NCBI RefSeq assembly: GCF_003751085.1
Contig: NZ_RJJY01000001.1
Span: 4,464,001-4,528,000 of the forward strand
Source: Micromonospora sp. Llam0
GTDB taxonomy: Bacteria; Actinomycetota; Actinomycetes; Mycobacteriales; Micromonosporaceae
DNA length: 64,000 nt
Direction of reading: 5' to 3'
Part shown: positions 60,418 through 64,000 of the stretch, piece after piece
How positions within the stretch are numbered: position 1 is the first letter of the stretch
Layout of the letters: every line of letters begins with the position of its first letter
Program-made: the position numbers and the translations under genes
Notes under the pieces: model-generated
Told to the model about the DNA's origin: nothing
Seen by the model: the letters and a program-made list of their open reading frames with translations, nothing else
The model's database searches: none

Positions 60418-61827
60418 ATGGCCACGCGACGCGACCAGCTCCACTCGTACCAGTTCCTCACCCAGCGGGTCATCTCCGCCTTCGTGATGCGCGAGACCGA
60501 CCCGCAGCAGTCCCCGCTCCGCCGCGGTATCGGCGCGATCTTCGGCGGCCTGATGATCGCCGTCCTGGTAGCCGCCGGGTTCGGCATCTACGGCATCATC
60601 ACCAAGGTCGGCAGCGACAGGTGGCGGGCCGACGGCGCGGTCGTAATCGAAAAGGAGACCGGCGCCAGCTTCATCTACCTGCAGGGCAAGCTGCACCCGA
60701 CGCTCAACTACGCGTCGGCGGTGCTGGCCTCCGGCCGCCCCGACGCGCCCGTGTTCCGGGTGGCGAGCAACTCGCTGACCAGCGCGCCCCGTGGCGTCAC
60801 GATCGGTATTCCGGGCGCGCCCAACTCGCTGGCACCGGCCAGTAGGCAGGTTGGTCTGCCTTGGACTGTCTGCTCGGCACCCAGCGGGGCCGACACCGGC
60901 CGGACCGTCGAGGCGGTCTCCCTGGTCGTGTCCCGGGCACCGGTCGGCGGGCGGTCGCTGGCCGAGGAGGGCGTCCTGGTCCGCGACTCCCGGCAGGACG
61001 CGACCTACCTCGTCTGGCACGGCCGCCGGTTCCTGATCCGCGACGCCCGCAACGTCGTGCCCGCCCTCTTCGGAGCGGTCAACGCCGCACCGGTCGGCGC
61101 GGCGTGGCTCAACGCGCTACCCGCCGGCAACGCCATCGAACGGGTCGCGTTCAGCGGGCACAACCAGCCGTCCAGCGAGGTGGACGGCTGGACGATCGGC
61201 GACGTGCTGGTCACGCAGACCGGCTCGGGGCCGCAGTACTACCTCGTCCTCGACGACGGGCTCGCTCCGATCACCGAACTGCAGCAGAACATCCTGCGCG
61301 CCGAGTTCACCGTGGAGCCGATCGAGATACCTGTGTCCCAGGCCACGTCGGCACCGGTCAGCAGCCAGGTGCGGCCAGCGACCGGAGACAGCGCGCCGCC
61401 CGCGACGCCGCCCGCGCTGATCCGACCGGCCACCGGCGACGCGCTGTGCGCGGTCACCAGCGACGCGCGCGCCGTACCGACGATCACCTCTGTCGGCGGT
61501 ACGGTGGTCGGCCTCGACGAGGCGGTACCGACCGGCTCGGTCACCCGCGACGGCGTGATCCTCGCCGACTATGTGCTGGTGCCGCCGGGCCAGGTCGCCG
61601 TCGTCCGGGTGCTCGGCGCGCCGACCGCCGATGCCGGCCCGTACTACGTCGTCACCGACCTCGGCATCAAGTTTCCGGTGCCCAACGCGACCGTCCTCGG
61701 GCAGCTCGGCTACCCGGCGGCCCAGGCGACCGACGTGCCGACCACGCTGGTCTCGCGGATACCCACCGGACCGACGCTCGACCCGGTCGCGGCCACCCGC
61801 CCCGCCTCGGCGGCCCCCGCCGACTGA
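60418..61827 (+). CDS. eccB: EccB, type VII secretion periplasmic component
   Basis: 469 residues. It begins MATRRDQLHSYQFLTQRVIS, the conserved EccB N-terminus, with a single membrane helix near 38-62 and a large extracytoplasmic domain containing the conserved Cys (PWTVCSAPSG, GDALCAVTS). It ends in a Pro/Ala-rich tail. It stabilises the ESX core complex with EccC and EccD. Convergent with mycP, 13 bases apart. Confidence 0.94.
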   Translation: MATRRDQLHSYQFLTQRVISAFVMRETDPQQSPLRRGIGAIFGGLMIAVLVAAGFGIYGIITKVGSDRWRADGAVVIEKETGASFIYLQGKLHPTLNYASAVLASGRPDAPVFRVASNSLTSAPRGVTIGIPGAPNSLAPASRQVGLPWTVCSAPSGADTGRTVEAVSLVVSRAPVGGRSLAEEGVLVRDSRQDATYLVWHGRRFLIRDARNVVPALFGAVNAAPVGAAWLNALPAGNAIERVAFSGHNQPSSEVDGWTIGDVLVTQTGSGPQYYLVLDDGLAPITELQQNILRAEFTVEPIEIPVSQATSAPVSSQVRPATGDSAPPATPPALIRPATGDALCAVTSDARAVPTITSVGGTVVGLDEAVPTGSVTRDGVILADYVLVPPGQVAVVRVLGAPTADAGPYYVVTDLGIKFPVPNATVLGQLGYPAAQATDVPTTLVSRIPTGPTLDPVAATRPASAAPAD

Positions 61828-61840
61828 CACCGAGGGGTGC

Positions 61841-63082
61841 TCAGTCGAAGAGCATGACGGGCGGGCCGGGTTCTTCGGATTCGTCCCGCCGCGTCGGCGC
61901 GGGAGCCACCGCCGAGCGCCAGAACCGCCGCCGGCCCCGCGGCAGTGCGACCGACAGCACCAGTACGGTCAGCACCGCGGCGACCGCCAGCCCGGTGCCC
62001 ACCAGAGCGAGGTCGCGGCTGCGCGCCCAGGCGGGTGACCCCCCGCTGGACGGCTTGCCGAGCGCGGGCAACGGCTGCGCTTCACCGCCGTCGGCCAGGC
62101 TGTCGTGCACCGCCGAGTACGGGTTGACGATGCCGTGGCCGTACCCGGACCCGCCGGGTGCCGGGATGGTAGTGCTCAGCAACTGCCGGGCGGCCTGCTC
62201 GGCGGTCAGGTCGGAGCGCCGGGCGCGCAGCAGTGCCGCCGCGCCGGCCGCGAAGCCGCAGGCCACCCCCGTCCCGTCGACCACCGCTCGGCCGCGTGTC
62301 CGTTGCAGCGTGACCACGCCGACGCCCGGCGCCACCAGGTCGACGTAGTCGCCACGCTGCGACCTGGGCCAGACCTCGCCGCTCTGCTGGATCGCGCCGA
62401 CGCCGATCACGCCGTCGTAGTCGGCTGGGTACGGGGTCGGGTTCTCGCCGTCGCCGAGGTCACCGGCGGCGGCCAGGACCAGCACGTCGCTGGAGACCGC
62501 CCGGTCCACCGCCGCGCGCAGGGCCGGCGAGTCGCGGTACGTGATGGTCGACACGGCTATCACGTCGGCGCCGCCGTCAATGGCCGCATTGATGCCCTGC
62601 GCGAGCGCCTGCGGATCGGCGCCCTCGCCGGAGAGCCGGTCGGCCACCACCCGGATCGGCAGGATCCGGGCGGTGGGTGCCACGCCGGTGAGTCCGCCCG
62701 GGCGCTCCTGCTGGGCGCCGATCACGCCGGCGACCTGCGTGCCCGTACCGAGGCAGTCGCCGTCCGCGGACCCGCCGCCGGCCACCGCGTCGAATCCGGA
62801 TTCGACGCGGCCGGCCAACTGCGGGTGGCCGGCGTCGACTCCGGAGTCGAGCACCGCGACGGTCACCCCACCGCCCCTGGTCAACGGGAAGATCCGCTCC
62901 GGCCCGAGCATCCGCTGCGGCCAGGGCACCGGGTCGATGGCCTCGCCGGGATCGGCGCAGATGGGCGCGGCCAGCGCCGAAACCGGCGCGACGACACCGG
63001 CCAGCGCCGAAACCGGCGCGACCTGGCCCGCCGCGACCACCCCGGCCGCCGCGACCGCGACGGCGCGGGCCAGCCGCCTCAT
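61841..63082 (-). CDS. mycosin (MycP)-like subtilase with replaced catalytic residues
   Basis: 413 residues from ATG 63082 with a signal peptide, an S8-fold domain and a C-terminal membrane helix (LALVGTGLAVAAVLTVLVLS). This is the MycP plan. The catalytic Asp is present (VAVLDSGVD, D79). The His motif reads GTGTQVAG (Thr113 where HGT is expected), the oxyanion Asn is Asp (AAAGDLGD, D208), and the Ser motif is DGTGVACG (Gly272 where GTS is expected). It should therefore be proteolytically inactive. Mycosins have a known structural, non-proteolytic role in stabilising ESX complexes, which this protein could still fulfil. It is 7 bases downstream of the SseB-like gene. Confidence 0.85.
   Translation of the reverse strand: MRRLARAVAVAAAGVVAAGQVAPVSALAGVVAPVSALAAPICADPGEAIDPVPWPQRMLGPERIFPLTRGGGVTVAVLDSGVDAGHPQLAGRVESGFDAVAGGGSADGDCLGTGTQVAGVIGAQQERPGGLTGVAPTARILPIRVVADRLSGEGADPQALAQGINAAIDGGADVIAVSTITYRDSPALRAAVDRAVSSDVLVLAAAGDLGDGENPTPYPADYDGVIGVGAIQQSGEVWPRSQRGDYVDLVAPGVGVVTLQRTRGRAVVDGTGVACGFAAGAAALLRARRSDLTAEQAARQLLSTTIPAPGGSGYGHGIVNPYSAVHDSLADGGEAQPLPALGKPSSGGSPAWARSRDLALVGTGLAVAAVLTVLVLSVALPRGRRRFWRSAVAPAPTRRDESEEPGPPVMLFD
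62971..63022 (-). repeat. 30-bp period repeat in the mycosin signal region
   Basis: Two identical 22-bp segments (62971-62992 and 63001-63022), 30 bases apart. They encode a duplicated VAPVSALAG-type stretch at the signal-peptide cleavage region. Confidence 0.85.
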
Positions 63083-63089
63083 GAGGCCT

Positions 63090-63884
63090 TCACCGCTCGT
63101 CCTCCTCCGCGTCTTCAGGTGCGCCGAGCAGCAGGAGCATCTGTACGTGCTCACTCGGCACCGTCAACTCCTGCGCGGTACGCGGGTCGACCGCCAGATT
63201 GTGCCCCTCCGGCCACAGAGACAGCACGAACGGAAACGCCACGGTCACGGCGGGCACCGGCTCAGGGTACGCCTCGGCGAACGTCTCCTCGGACGTGAAG
63301 ACCTCGATGAACGGTGCCTCCTCGGTGCCGACCGGCCGCCAGGGGAAGCCGTCCGCCAGGATCTGGTTGGGGTCCGGCACCTCGTCCAGGGTCGGCAGCA
63401 GCACCACCGTGTCGAGCAGGTCCTGAATGTAACCGTCGGGGTCGATGTCACCCTCCGCCGGCGCCTGTTCGGCCTCGGCCACCATTTCTGACACGGTCGG
63501 GACGACGATGTCGCCGAGCGCGGCCGCCTGCACCGACTCGATCGGCAGGTACATGTCGATCGGCGAGCCGATGTTGACGGCCAGCCGCCACTGCGGGTTG
63601 GGCCACTTGCGCCGCAGCTCGGCGCAGTTCGTCACCGCGTACCCGTCGGCGGCACCCCCCACCTGCGCCGCCATGCCCTCGATCGACGTGAACACCGGCA
63701 GGAACGTCTGCTCGAACAGTTGCATGGTCATCAGTCGCTGCGGCCCGCCCTGGTCGGTGGTGCGCTGCGGCAGGTAGAGGTCGCTGAACGCCAGGATGCG
63801 GAAGAACTCCTGGCGGTCGCCGACCAGCAGGGCGCGGACCATCGCCCGCTCGGTCTCGTTCGCGGGCTCCCACGACGGTGTCAC
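63090..63884 (-). CDS. SseB-like protein of the type VII locus
   Basis: 264 residues from GTG 63884, with GGAGGT seven bases upstream. Resemblance to the SseB N-terminal domain family: NETERAMVRALLVGDRQEFF, RLMTMQLFEQTFLPVFTSIE, WRLAVNIGSPIDMYLPIESV. Such proteins are regular members of actinomycete type VII clusters; the function is not established. The GTG overlaps the stop of the next gene (GTGA). Confidence 0.7.
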   Translation of the reverse strand: MTPSWEPANETERAMVRALLVGDRQEFFRILAFSDLYLPQRTTDQGGPQRLMTMQLFEQTFLPVFTSIEGMAAQVGGAADGYAVTNCAELRRKWPNPQWRLAVNIGSPIDMYLPIESVQAAALGDIVVPTVSEMVAEAEQAPAEGDIDPDGYIQDLLDTVVLLPTLDEVPDPNQILADGFPWRPVGTEEAPFIEVFTSEETFAEAYPEPVPAVTVAFPFVLSLWPEGHNLAVDPRTAQELTVPSEHVQMLLLLGAPEDAEEDER

Positions 63885-64000
63885 GGCAGGACCTCCGGCG
63901 CGCGTCTGGCGGCGGGCAGGTCGGCACCCATCCGCTCGTCCCACACCGGCGACGCGTGACCACCGGCCGCGTCGCGCTCGGCGATCGCCCGCAGCGACGA
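63881..64000 (-). CDS. C-terminal end of an unidentified protein (runs off the window)
   Basis: 39 codons open to the right edge (SSLRAIAERDAAGGHASPVW, then DERMGADLPAARRAPEVLP). Too short to name. Its coupling to the SseB-like gene suggests a further member of the type VII operon. Confidence 0.6.
   Translation of the reverse strand, partial: SSLRAIAERDAAGGHASPVWDERMGADLPAARRAPEVLP

Overview
The window is very GC-rich, uses many GTG starts and ATGA/GTGA gene overlaps, and carries a pSAM2-type integrative element, an NRPS fragment and an actinobacterial type VII secretion locus. This points to a filamentous actinomycete, most plausibly Micromonosporaceae. The family assignment is inference from gene content; no marker gene here fixes the species.

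Layout. (1) 1-6796, plus strand: the end of a small non-ribosomal peptide locus with an MFS exporter, a stand-alone adenylation enzyme, a C-A-T module and a free carrier protein, all tightly coupled. (2) 6823-9388: a GAF/SpoIIE phosphatase, a P19-like putative iron-binding protein without an obvious signal peptide, and a small secreted protein. (3) 9633-38265: a tRNA-Arg(CCU) gene followed by an actinomycete integrative and conjugative element (AICE): int, xis, repSA, a DUF2637 protein, a TraB-type FtsK pump, pra, korSA, several very small genes, an XRE regulator and a Nudix gene. Cargo follows: a PARIS-like anti-phage gene, an AvrD-like fragment with a P-loop kinase-like gene and a SnoaL cyclase, a molybdenum hydroxylase (medium, small, large, XdhC), a HAD phosphatase, an ArsR repressor and an MFS exporter. 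Insertion sequences have hit this element four times. An IS1182-like element cuts repSA, an IS30 element cuts the PARIS-like gene, an IS982-like element cuts the HAD gene, and an IS66-like element abuts a 5'-truncated AvrD-like gene. For the first three I could reconstruct target duplications (6, 3 and 2 bp) whose removal restores the reading frame exactly. (4) 38266-39156: a second, decayed AICE. It holds a 307-bp copy of the att/int 3' end (288 of 307 bases identical by my count, no gaps), toxin-antitoxin remnants and a copy of the XRE promoter and start codons.

(5) 39220-50422: a membrane-anchored trypsin-fold protein that has lost its catalytic residues. It is followed on the minus strand by what looks like a single transcription unit for surface polysaccharide: glycosyltransferases, flippase, polymerase and a Wzz/BY-kinase-like ATPase, ending with a DUF1800/DUF1501 pair. 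(6) 50685-64000: a type VII secretion locus with a beta-helix/AAA+ fusion, EccE, a Pro-rich protein, EccC, EccD, EccB, a mycosin with at least two catalytic residues replaced, and an SseB-like protein.

How it works together. The AICE backbone should integrate and excise by Int/Xis at tRNA-Arg, replicate by RepSA rolling-circle initiation, transfer by TraB, and be controlled by KorSA, Pra and the XRE protein. With RepSA split, the element is probably immobile now. The cargo from 27110 to 37664 reads as a small metabolic cluster (synthesis, cyclisation, phosphatase, hydroxylase, regulator, exporter), of which two genes are broken. No CRISPR array was seen. The only RNA gene I can support is the tRNA.
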